Source: Terriglobales bacterium (lineage in GTDB: Bacteria > Acidobacteriota > Terriglobia > Terriglobales > Acidobacteriaceae). Taken from it: a stretch of DNA of 64,000 nucleotides. Location of the stretch: contig DATHMF010000116.1 in NCBI GenBank assembly GCA_035487355.1, positions 29,497-93,496 of the forward strand. The letters are read 5' to 3'. This document shows, in pieces, positions 1 to 8,700 of this stretch. Position 1 is the stretch's first letter. Each line of letters begins with the position of its first letter. The notes beneath the pieces are model-generated. The model was given only the letters and a program-made list of their open reading frames with translations. It was not told where the DNA came from and made no database searches. Position numbers and translations under genes: made by a program.

Positions 1-137
1 CCCAACAGTTCGGATTCAGGGAACATCAGGCCGGCGTCAATGACGATGATGTCATCTTCCCAGCGCACGGCCATGCAGTTCATCCCGAACTCGCCCAGGC
101 CGCCCAAGGGCACGATATGTAGCTTTCCAGAAGGCAT
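1..137 (-). CDS. rnj: Ribonuclease J, N-terminal fragment (cut by window edge)
   Basis: Only the first 45 codons are present; the gene reads leftwards off the window. The translation starts MPSGKLHIVPLGGLGEFGMN and continues through DDIIVIDAGLMFPE. These are the conserved first beta strands of the beta-CASP metallo-beta-lactamase RNase J, where family members read PLGGLGEIGKN and VIDAGLMFP. RNase J is a 5'-3' exo- and endoribonuclease in RNA turnover and maturation. The ATG at 135-137 starts at the expected distance from the family's first strand. No good Shine-Dalgarno is visible. The catalytic HxHxDH motif lies outside the window, so activity cannot be judged. Confidence 0.88.
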   Translation of the reverse strand, partial: MPSGKLHIVPLGGLGEFGMNCMAVRWEDDIIVIDAGLMFPESELL

Positions 138-384
138 TTAATGGAGCACTTGAAAACTATGATGCTAGCACACGCCCCTTGATACTCAGTGATTTTCCTT
201 GTTTATGCTTTCTTGCCATGCCCAAATAATGAATTGCTTCTCTCCGCCCGACGACCTCTTATGATTTCAATAGAATCTTCAGATTGTCGCGGACTATCCA
301 CCCAGGCGATTTTGTTGCATAATTGATGCACCTCCCGGAGAACGGTCTTACCAGGTTACGGCGCACAACAATTTAAGTTTGCAG

Positions 385-3300
385 ATGAAATTCTGCTTTC
401 GACTTTCGCACATCCGGATTGTCATGCTGGGGTGTTTTTTGCTGGCATCCGGAAAAATAATCGCTTACCCGGCCGGGGCAACCTTTGAGCTCTCGCTGCC
501 GGCAAACCCTCGCTACGCCTTTGAGCACATTGAACGCGCAGGTCTGAGCACAAAGACGGTCACGGCGTTAGTCCAAGATCGTCAAGGCTTCCTGTGGATA
601 GGCACGCAAAGCGGCCTGATGCGCTTTGACGGCACGGAAGTAGTCACGTTTACCCGTAACGAAGGGCTCCCGACAGCCTTTATTGATCAGCTCCTGCTCT
701 CGCCTAACGGCACTGTATGGGTGGGAACCGCATCGGGCATTGCGCACTTTAACGGCAAGCGCTTTGTGCCGCTGCCACTGCCTTCGTCGGCTATGAGCAT
801 CCAACCGATTCATCAGCTCTTTGCCATAGACAAGCGTAATGGAATCTACATTGCCACCACCGATGGGTTGCTTTGGATTGATGGTTTTGATCCTAACCAC
901 ACGCGTCTGGTAACCAGCAAAGATGGCCTGCCCGCAGGAACGATTGATGCCCTCTATTTCGGATCCGATGGCGTGCTTTGGTTTGCCGTCGGGCACCGTT
1001 TAGGCAGGCTGCGGACCCCGGCGTCGCGTCCGGAAATTTTACCCACGGGTATTGGAAGGCCAAAAGAAGCGATCATCGCCATTCTGGTGGATGGTGAACA
1101 GAACCTATGGGTCAGAACCACCGAGCATTTGGACCGCTTCAATCTGGGAACCAGTCAATTCATCAAGGATGACGCCGGCATCCCCGAAGCCAATGATTTT
1201 GGGGCCCCATCGTTTGATCGCCAGGGGAATTTGCTGGTTCCAACCGTAAATGGTCTATTCCGGCGTATCAATCATCACTGGCAAGCCTATGGTGAAAAAC
1301 AAGGCATGTCGTCCGAGGCCGTTTTTGCCGCACTCGAGGACCGTGAAGGCGCCATATGGATTGGCTACGGCGGCATGGGGCTAGATCGCTGGCCGAATCC
1401 CACTACCTGGTCTGGGTGGGGAAAGTCGGAAGGACTTCCCGACAACGTAGTCTGGTGCACTTTGCGCGACCGTCAAGGGCGTCTCTGGGTGGGAACCAAC
1501 AAAGGCCTTGCCTTGTGGAATGCCTCCACGCACTCCTGGCGCGTCTGGAAGCAAGCCCAGGGGCTTGCGGGCTCGATTGTCCGCCGGCTGGCCCTGGCAA
1601 AAGATGGGGCGATTTGGGTCCTCTCCTATCCCGGTGGGTTGACTCATATTGATCCGGCAACCCTGCAGCTCAAGCAGGTGCGGGTTGAACCCGCCAGTGC
1701 ACGCGACCCCACGGGAATGGCGCTCGCTCCTGATAACAAGCTCTGGATCGGCAACGCGCAATACCTGAAGACCCTCAGCAACGAAAACGGAAGATGGGTT
1801 TCCCGTAATATCAGCTTTCCTTCAGAGGTCATCCATTCCACGAGTCATCCGGTTTTTTCGTCCGACGGAATCTTGTGGACATGCGGCCGCAGCGGCATCT
1901 CTCGTTTTGACGGCAAGCACTGGCTGCACTTTACCACCAAAGACGGCCTGCGTTCCGACGTGGTCACTGAGATTGTTCCGGTCAGCGGTGATGAAATCTG
2001 GTTTCGCTATGACGAAGCCATGGGATTAGGACATCTTCGGCTCTCAGGTTCCACCGCTAGTGTTGAACACATCACCACTGCCCAGGGGCTCCGCACCGAT
2101 GCGATCTACATGATCGGCCTCGACCATGCCGGAAATGTATGGACCGGCGGTGACAGCGGCGTCTCGGTCATAGATTCGCAGAGACATATCACCAACCTTA
2201 CTCGCGCCGATGGGCTCATCTGGGATGACATCAGCGCCGCAGCCTTCTGGGTAGAACCCGATGGCAGCTTGTTGATCGGCACCAGCCGCGGTTTGGCCCA
2301 CTATGCTCCTCACAAAACGGATGGAGCAGAGGCCGCACAATCCGTGCCGGTAGTGATCACATCAGCCCGCCTGGGAAGCCAGGAGCGCCTCGCGGAAGCT
2401 AATCCTGAGGCCAAATACAGCGAACGAGTATTTTCAGCGCAGTTTGTGCCGCTGACCTTCCGCGAGCCCCAGCGCTACCTCTGCCGTTACCGGCTGAATG
2501 GTTTGGAATCTGAGTTTACTGAAACTGCTCTGCGTCAGGTACGTTACCCTTCGCTTGGCGCGGGCTCCTATGTATTCGAAGTTTCTTGCCGTCTTGACGA
2601 GAATGAATGGAGCGATTCTGCCAGATTTTCTTTTTCCATACACCCGGCGTGGTGGGAGCGTTGGTGGGCGCGCCTGCTCGGGCTTGGCCTGTTGGTCTTT
2701 TTGATTTACCTCATGTTGCGCATTCGAACTGCCGCCCTGCAGGCCGACCGCAGACGCCTGGAGGCCGCTGTGGCTGCGCGCAGCGCGGAATTGGCAAACG
2801 CAAACCGTGAACTTGCCGAAGCGGCTCTGACCGATCCTCTGACCGGGGTCGGCAACCGCAGGTTCTTCGACAGTATGATTGCCTCCGACATCAGCCAGGC
2901 GATTCGCGCATATTCCGATTCCTCTCACAGCACCGATCACCGCGACCTGATTTTTTATCTGGTTGATATTGACCACTTCAAAGAAATCAACGATATGCAC
3001 GGCCACCATGTGGGAGATCATGCGCTGGTCGAGATGGCGCGGCGCTTTTCGCGCGTGGTACGCACATCTGACATGCTCATCCGCTGGGGTGGCGAGGAGT
3101 TCCTGATCGTCTCGCGCGCTTCAGAACGCCGCGATGCTCAGGCGCTGGCGGCACGCATTCTTTCTATCGTGGCCTCTGAGCCCATTGACCTGGGAGGCGG
3201 AAAATCTATGTTCCGGACCTGTTCCCTCGGGTGGGGAAGCTTTCCCTGGTTCCGGTCTGCTCCCGAAGCAGTTTCTATGGAAGAGATGCTTACGCTGGTT

Positions 3301-3477
3301 GACCGCGCGTTGTATGTGGCCAAAAACTCCGGCCGCAACCAGGCCATCGGCATCATGGCGGCTGAAAGAGAACCAGCCGGTCTGCAAGGGGAAAAATCAG
3401 TTGGAGAAACCATGGAAGTTGAGGGACGCAAAGTCAGGATATCTCGACTTCCCGGGCCGCAGAAAAAAGCCAATTAG
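385..3477 (+). CDS. Sensor protein: two-component-regulator propeller, Y_Y_Y domain, membrane helix and GGDEF diguanylate cyclase
   Basis: About 1030 residues. An N-terminal hydrophobic segment (LGCFLLASG) is a likely export signal. Residues ~50-650 are many repeats of the DRQGFLWIGTQSGLMRFDG type, typical of the two-component-regulator propeller that senses extracellular ligands. A Y_Y_Y-like beta domain follows at ~690-745. One transmembrane helix lies at ~756-780, then a short coiled coil. The cytoplasmic diguanylate cyclase begins with DPLTGVGNRR at 817 and has the active-site GGEEF at 902-906. An RxxD inhibitory site (RTSD, 893-896) lies five residues before it, so feedback inhibition by c-di-GMP is likely. 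It probably turns an outside signal into c-di-GMP. An in-frame TTG at 379 is an alternative start. Confidence 0.9.
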   Translation: MKFCFRLSHIRIVMLGCFLLASGKIIAYPAGATFELSLPANPRYAFEHIERAGLSTKTVTALVQDRQGFLWIGTQSGLMRFDGTEVVTFTRNEGLPTAFIDQLLLSPNGTVWVGTASGIAHFNGKRFVPLPLPSSAMSIQPIHQLFAIDKRNGIYIATTDGLLWIDGFDPNHTRLVTSKDGLPAGTIDALYFGSDGVLWFAVGHRLGRLRTPASRPEILPTGIGRPKEAIIAILVDGEQNLWVRTTEHLDRFNLGTSQFIKDDAGIPEANDFGAPSFDRQGNLLVPTVNGLFRRINHHWQAYGEKQGMSSEAVFAALEDREGAIWIGYGGMGLDRWPNPTTWSGWGKSEGLPDNVVWCTLRDRQGRLWVGTNKGLALWNASTHSWRVWKQAQGLAGSIVRRLALAKDGAIWVLSYPGGLTHIDPATLQLKQVRVEPASARDPTGMALAPDNKLWIGNAQYLKTLSNENGRWVSRNISFPSEVIHSTSHPVFSSDGILWTCGRSGISRFDGKHWLHFTTKDGLRSDVVTEIVPVSGDEIWFRYDEAMGLGHLRLSGSTASVEHITTAQGLRTDAIYMIGLDHAGNVWTGGDSGVSVIDSQRHITNLTRADGLIWDDISAAAFWVEPDGSLLIGTSRGLAHYAPHKTDGAEAAQSVPVVITSARLGSQERLAEANPEAKYSERVFSAQFVPLTFREPQRYLCRYRLNGLESEFTETALRQVRYPSLGAGSYVFEVSCRLDENEWSDSARFSFSIHPAWWERWWARLLGLGLLVFLIYLMLRIRTAALQADRRRLEAAVAARSAELANANRELAEAALTDPLTGVGNRRFFDSMIASDISQAIRAYSDSSHSTDHRDLIFYLVDIDHFKEINDMHGHHVGDHALVEMARRFSRVVRTSDMLIRWGGEEFLIVSRASERRDAQALAARILSIVASEPIDLGGGKSMFRTCSLGWGSFPWFRSAPEAVSMEEMLTLVDRALYVAKNSGRNQAIGIMAAEREPAGLQGEKSVGETMEVEGRKVRISRLPGPQKKAN

Positions 3478-3529
3478 AAAAAGTTTACTGCGGGCGTGCC
3501 CTGACGCAAACCTGCTTCCCTCTAAGGGA

Positions 3530-3568
3530 CGTGGGCAAGATGCCCACGCGACAGCCGGCGAGACGCCG
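3530..3568. repeat. Pair of AGA-loop hairpins, REP/BIME-like, between convergent genes
   Basis: Two adjacent perfect hairpins share an AGA loop: arms CGTGGGCA (3530-3537) and TGCCCACG (3541-3548), then arms CGGCG (3556-3560) and CGCCG (3564-3568). They lie between the stop of the GGDEF gene and the stop of the convergent Fis-type gene. Paired palindromes with a shared loop in an intergenic site resemble REP/BIME units. They could also act as a two-way terminator, although no T-tract follows. Confidence 0.6.
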
Positions 3569-3601
3569 CGCTACGGTTTTAGATCAGTTTTCGAGACTAA
3601 C

Positions 3602-3877
3602 TTATCGGGCTGCCTTTTTCTCCAGGGGCAGCAGGCGGGCACTGCGCGGTGGGCGGCGCACGCCGTTCAATGTGCGCAGATCAATCTTCAACTCGGAGAT
3701 GGTGCGGCTGAGCGTATTACGGTGCATGCCCAGTTCGCGGGCAGCTTTACATTGGTTGCCGCTGTTTTCTTGCAGAACAGTGCAGATAAACCGCTTTTTG
3801 AATTCGTGTACTGCCTCGGTATAAAGAATGCCGCTTTTATGCATCTGCTGAACAAGAGCTTCGAGTTGGTCCTTCAC
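3602..3877 (-). CDS. Fis-family helix-turn-helix DNA-binding protein
   Basis: Ninety-one residues. The middle, FICTVLQENSGNQCKAAREL followed by GMHRNTLSRTISEL, is the Fis/NtrC-C-terminal type helix-turn-helix (HTH_8), which bends DNA and regulates transcription. The N-terminal ~25 residues are helical and may dimerise. The tail is basic and Pro/Arg-rich. The start is a GTG at 3875-3877 preceded by AGGAAGAGAGG. It has no receiver or sigma-54 interaction domain, so it is a stand-alone Fis-like protein. Its targets are unknown. It is convergent with the GGDEF gene and lies 67 bp downstream of the cvpA stop on the same strand. Confidence 0.85.
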   Translation of the reverse strand: MKDQLEALVQQMHKSGILYTEAVHEFKKRFICTVLQENSGNQCKAARELGMHRNTLSRTISELKIDLRTLNGVRRPPRSARLLPLEKKAAR

Positions 3878-3944
3878 CTGAGCGCCTCTCTTCCTAATGG
3901 GTTGCTATGAAATTAATTCCTGCCGTACGCAATTACTTCCAGCT

Positions 3945-4502
3945 TTACTGGCTGGGGGTTTTCTGTGGGCCACTGTGGTCTTCCTGTTCAAGGATGAATG
4001 CGTTCACCTTTTCCATTCCTTGTTTCAGCCGTCCGCGCAACTCTGCCGGCGCCAACCAACTGGCTCCATAACCAAACACTAGAAAGTAATGTCCTAGCTT
4101 GGATTGGGCCACCAGGTTGACACCTGGTGAAAATGCAACCATGCTCATCACCAGAACCGTAGCAATTACGATTCCGCGCGCCAGACCGAAGACCGCACCC
4201 AATGCCCGGTCAACCCATTGCAATCCTGCTTCCTTAAAAATCCACCGCGAAATACGTCCCGCCATCCCCGCCAGGAGAATGACGCCAAAGAAAATTGTTA
4301 AAAAGCCCGCTGAACTCGCCATCCAGGGTGCGCTGACAAATTGTTGAAACCAGGGCGCAACCCGGTGATAATCCCACGCCGCCAGAAGATAACCAGCGAC
4401 CGATCCTGCGAGAAAAAATATTTCAAAGAAAAAACCCTCTGCCGCCGCCATCAACGCAGACAGCACAACAATCGCCACCAGGACCCAATCAAAACCAGTC
4501 AT
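3945..4502 (-). CDS. CvpA family membrane protein
   Basis: About 185 residues with four predicted hydrophobic helices. The opening MTGFDWVLVAIVVLSALMAA and the later GRISRWIFKEAGLQWVDRAL and GAVFGLARGI match the CvpA/colicin V production family, which includes the arginine-glycine rich turn between helices. The molecular role of the family is not settled; links to purine synthesis, biofilm and envelope stress are described. The start ATG is 2 bp after the purC stop codon, so the two are surely cotranscribed and probably translationally coupled. A purine-gene neighbour is usual for cvpA in other phyla. Confidence 0.85.
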   Translation of the reverse strand: MTGFDWVLVAIVVLSALMAAAEGFFFEIFFLAGSVAGYLLAAWDYHRVAPWFQQFVSAPWMASSAGFLTIFFGVILLAGMAGRISRWIFKEAGLQWVDRALGAVFGLARGIVIATVLVMSMVAFSPGVNLVAQSKLGHYFLVFGYGASWLAPAELRGRLKQGMEKVNAFILEQEDHSGPQKTPSQ

Positions 4503-4504
4503 GT

Positions 4505-5428
4505 CTATGACAGGTCCAGAGTCCGCCCGGTCAGCAAGCGGTATGCCTCTGTGTACTTCTCACTGGTACGTTCCACAACATTCTCGGGCAACGCCGGCGC
4601 CGGAGGCTGCTTGTTCCAGTGGATCTCCTCCAGATAATCGCGCACGTACTGTTTGTCGTAAGAATCCTGCGCCCGTCCGGGCTGGTACTTTTCCGCCGGC
4701 CAGAAGCGGGAAGAGTCGGGCGTAAGCACCTCGTCACCCAGCACCAATCCCTTGGGCGTATTGCCAAACTCAAATTTTGTATCTGCAATGATGATGCCTC
4801 GCCCAGCGGCGTATTCTGCCGCTTTGGTATAGATCTCCAGGCTCAAGGTGCGTAATTTCTTGCTAAGCTCGGGGCCGGCGTGCTTAACCATTTCTTCGAA
4901 CGAAATATTTTCGTCATGCCCGCTCAACGCCTTGGTTGACGGGGTAAAGATCGGCTCCGGTAGTTTGTCGGATTCTTTTAATCCAGCCGGCAATTGAATG
5001 CCGCATACCGTGCCGTTCTGTTTATATTCCTTCCAGGCCGAGCCTGAAATGTATCCGCGCACCACACACTCAATGGCTATCATGTCGGCCTTGACCACAA
5101 GCATGGAGCGGCCTGATAGATCATTGCGGTACTTTTGAAGATGCACCGGGTAGTCGTTCACGTTGGCTGTCACCAGATGGTTCTGGGTCACATCCTTCAA
5201 AAAATCAAACCAGAACAGGGAAAGCTGGGTGAGCACGCGGCCCTTATGCGGGATACCGGAAGCCAAAACGTAATCAAAGGCTGAGATGCGATCGGTCGCC
5301 ACGAACAAAAGATGTTCGTTATCAACACGATAGACATCGCGCACCTTGCCGCTGGCATAAAGTTCCAAGTCCGCGAAATCGGTTTGCATCAAGACGGGAT
5401 GGTCGGTTCGGGTCTGCACAGAACTCAT
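4505..5428 (-). CDS. purC: Phosphoribosylaminoimidazole-succinocarboxamide synthase
   Basis: 307 residues, close to the longer bacterial/yeast Ade1-type SAICAR synthases. It joins CAIR and aspartate using ATP in de novo purine synthesis. Visible signatures are the ATP-grasp-like opening LYASGKVRDVYRVDNEHLLF, then ATDRISAFDYVLASGIPHKG, the substrate motif ECVVRGYISGSAWKEY, and GIIIADTKFEFG with GDEVLTPDSSRFWP. The ATG at 5426-5428 lies only about 12 nt after the predicted transcription start, leaving almost no leader. A second in-frame Met at residue 14 is possible, but residues before it look like normal protein. It is followed directly by cvpA. Confidence 0.96.
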   Translation of the reverse strand: MSSVQTRTDHPVLMQTDFADLELYASGKVRDVYRVDNEHLLFVATDRISAFDYVLASGIPHKGRVLTQLSLFWFDFLKDVTQNHLVTANVNDYPVHLQKYRNDLSGRSMLVVKADMIAIECVVRGYISGSAWKEYKQNGTVCGIQLPAGLKESDKLPEPIFTPSTKALSGHDENISFEEMVKHAGPELSKKLRTLSLEIYTKAAEYAAGRGIIIADTKFEFGNTPKGLVLGDEVLTPDSSRFWPAEKYQPGRAQDSYDKQYVRDYLEEIHWNKQPPAPALPENVVERTSEKYTEAYRLLTGRTLDLS

Positions 5429-5446
5429 ACTCGAGGATAGTCGCGT

Positions 5447-5474
5447 ATTCTAACCCCACAGAAAAATTTGTCAA
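5447..5474 (-). promoter_or_regulatory. Sigma-70-type promoter of purC-cvpA
   Basis: Read on the minus strand there is a perfect -35 TTGACA (5469-5474) and a -10 TAGAAT (5447-5452), separated by 16 bp. The predicted start is near 5440 and the purC ATG is at 5428. This is one of the clearest promoters in the window, and it sits directly beside a palindrome. Confidence 0.75.
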
Positions 5475-5476
5475 CA

Positions 5477-5490
5477 TGACCAATTGGTCA
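5477..5490. promoter_or_regulatory. Operator-like 14-bp perfect palindrome upstream of the purC promoter
   Basis: TGACCAATTGGTCA is fully self-complementary and ends 2 bp before the -35 hexamer of the purC promoter. Near-symmetric GTCAA and TTGAC arms flank it at 5470-5474 and 5491-5495 with a 1-bp offset. The position suggests a dimeric transcription factor. The protein is unknown; it is not obviously a PurR box. Confidence 0.5.
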
Positions 5491-5718
5491 CTTGACCTAT
5501 TGTGCAAAATTTCTTCGCTGAAAAACAGTTGACAGAAATTATTTTTTAGTTTTTATACAGGCGCTCAATGGTTTAGAGCTGTGGAAAAGTAAGTGGAAAA
5601 GTAGATCGCTTCAAAAAATACAAAATAGAGGCTGGTATTTTATCGGTTGAACCAAGCCGTAAAAACTTTTGATGGCGAACTATGCAACAGGGTGCATGTA
5701 ATTTTCCCGCCGCGCGGG

Positions 5719-8700
5719 CTAACTGGCCGCCTTGGCTTCTTCACCGAAGCGCACGGAGACGATCTTGGAGACGCCCGGCTCCTGCATGGTCACTCCATAA
5801 AGCGTGGGCGAGATGCCCATCGTCTTCTTGTTGTGGGTGATGATGACAAATTGCGTCTGCACGCTCATTTCTTTTACCAGATCGGTGAAACGGCCGACGT
5901 TGGCTTCATCGAGTGGAGCATCCACTTCATCAAGGATGCAGAACGGGCTGGGCTGGAACTGGAAGATGCCCACCAGCAACGCCAGCGCGGTAAGCGCCTT
6001 TTCACCGCCAGAGAGCAATAGGACGTTCTGCAGCTTCTTGCCCGGAGGCGAAGCGATAACGTCAATACCGCTTTCGCTGCTGTTCTCCTGGTCGGTCAAC
6101 CGCATGAACGCCTGACCGCCGCCGAACAGCTTGCGGAAGGTGAACTGGAAATTCTCGTTGATGCGCTCGAATGCCTCTTCGAACTTCTGGCGCGAGATGG
6201 CATCAATTTCCTTGATCGAGTTCAAGGTGTTCTCAATGGAATCCAGCAGGTCTTTGCGTTGCGTCTCCAGGAACGAGTGGCGTTCAGCGGTCTTCTTGTA
6301 CTCTTCCAGCGCCATCATGTTGACCGGTCCCATGTTCTCGAGCTTGGTGCGCATCTCGCGATAAGCCGTATCTTCCAGCGCAAGCGCTTCGCCTTCCACT
6401 CGGCCCACGTTCGTATCGGTCAACAACTCTTCACGGCCCAGGTTTAGTTCGTTGCGGCAGGTCTCGGCCATGTACTCGGCATCGGAAGTCAGTTTGGCAA
6501 TGGCAGCGGAGAGCTCACCACGGCGGTCGCGAGCGGCATCGAGCAACTGGCGCACCTCGCGCAACTGGTGCTCGATTTCAGCCATGCGCGCACGCACCTG
6601 CTCCGATTCCTTTTGCAGTTCAACCCCACGGGCTTCCGTAGACTGACGCTCGGCTGCATAAGCAATAAGCTGCTCGGCCAGACGCGCATTTTCGCTGAGG
6701 CGCTGTTGCTTTTCCGCGTGCGCAGATTCGATTTGCGCTTCCAGCGAGGCCACACGCGCATTGACCTCGGAGACCAGGGTCTCAATCCGTTGTAATGCTG
6801 AGGAGGCCGCAATACGGCGCTCTTCCAGAGCCGCTACCCGCGCCGACATCTGGGAGGCCGTTTGCACCGCCAGGTCGCGCGATTCCTTCATCGTTGCCAG
6901 CCTGGACTGTATGGCCGCGACTTCAGATTCCAGCTCTTTGCGGTGCGACTCGTGCTGCGCCGATTCCTGCTGCATCTCCGCCACAGTCTGCTGTGCCTCT
7001 TCGCGCTCAGAACGGACCCGGCTGATCTCTGCTTCGTAGGTCCCCAACCGCTGCTGGGTTTTTTCTAATTCGGCTTCAAGCTGTTGCAGGGCATGTCCTG
7101 AGGTCAACGCCAGTTTTTCTGCTTCGCGCCTTTCCTCTTCGAGCCGTACCAGCAGGGAAGTAAGCTCAGTAATTTCACGCCCCAGCACGGCCGTGCGGGC
7201 CTCATCGGCGCGCAGGGTCTGCTCCATGTCAGAAAGAGTGCGCTGCAGCTCCCGCAATTCGCGCTTCATGGAAAGCGGACCCTCGGTGCGCTGCTTGCCA
7301 CCCGTGACCGTGAGATTGTGAAAAGTCTCCCCGTTCGGCGCCAGGAAGAAGGCATTGGGGTTTTCCAGTGCCATCTCGCGCGCGGTTGCCGAGTCGGGAG
7401 CGATATACCCGTTGCCCAACTTGGGAAGAATTCCTTCCAGCGACTTTCCAAAACCGTTGAGCACCCGAATGCAGCTCTTCAAGGGAACGATAGCATCACG
7501 CCGGACAGCAGAACGCGTGTGCTGATCAACGAGGAAAGAAAACTTTTCCTGGCTATCTTCAGAATGCACCAGGAATGTGGCCCGCCCATCGACATCGTTG
7601 CGCAGGATCTGCAATCCCTGATCGGCCGCATCCCAGGACTTGACCACGATGTAGTTCAACTCGTCACGCAGGAAGTCTTCCACGACCCTTTCATACTGGT
7701 CATCCACCTCAAGAAAATCAGCCAGTATCCCCGCCGGCGCAAAATCTTTTTCCATGGCGCCGGACTGGAACAAACGCTTTACCGATTCGGTCGTATATCC
7801 GTGTTCGGCGATCAACGCTTCGAGTGAACCTCGTTTCCCCAATGCGGAAGCATACTCAGCGCGCAGGGAATCGAGACGTATCTTAGCTTCGCTTTCGGCA
7901 GCTTTCTTTTCCTTAACCTGTTGCTGGGCTTCAGCAATCTGTGCCGTAAGTGCAGAAACTTTTTGGGAAACAGACTCAAACTCAAAAGCAATCTGTCCGC
8001 GCTGCCCACCGAACGCGGTGATTTGAGACTGGGCTCCTGCCGTCTCCTGCTGCAAGCGATGCAGTTCGCGCTCCAGAGAGGCGCTATGTTCTTCTGCCTT
8101 CGCCATGCGATTGTGAACGGCGGATGCAGCAGCCACGGCTTCCATGATCTCGCTGCGTCGTGCTTCCTGGCTCTGTTCTGTCGCTGCCAGTGTTTCGGTT
8201 GCAGTCGCGGCTTCGTGCTGCCGCAGGCTGGCTTCACTTTGAGCAGCAGCCACATCAGCGGCAGCCGATTCCAGCACCGACCGGTTGCTGTTTAATTCAG
8301 CCTGTAAGCCGCCAAGTTGTTCGCGGGTGCGTTCCAGTTCGGCAAGAGCGGCAGCCGAGCGGGCATCGAGCTCTGCGCAACGCTCTTCATTGGTGTGCCG
8401 GCGCGAGACGCTGCGCTCCATCTCCAGGGCCAGCGTGTTCAGGTGTTCGGTGTTGCGCTTGGCTTCTTCTTCGATGGCGTAGCCGCGCTGTGTGCGCTCG
8501 CCGTGTTCAGATTCCAACCTCTGCACGGTTTCATTCTTCGTCTGCATCTCTGCGGTGATGCTCGCGAGTTCAGACTCGAGTTGTGCCGCCTCACGCTCCA
8601 GTTGGGTAAACTTGCTGGCCAGCACGAGGCGGAGCTTTTCGCGCATCTCATCGCGCAGCTTGGCGTAACGCTCAGCCTTGGCGGCCTGGCGCTTAAGGGA

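Noticed and set aside
3134..3910. 258-codon plus-strand ORF
   Set aside because: Overlaps the GGDEF domain in another frame and runs antisense through the Fis-type gene; no family signature.
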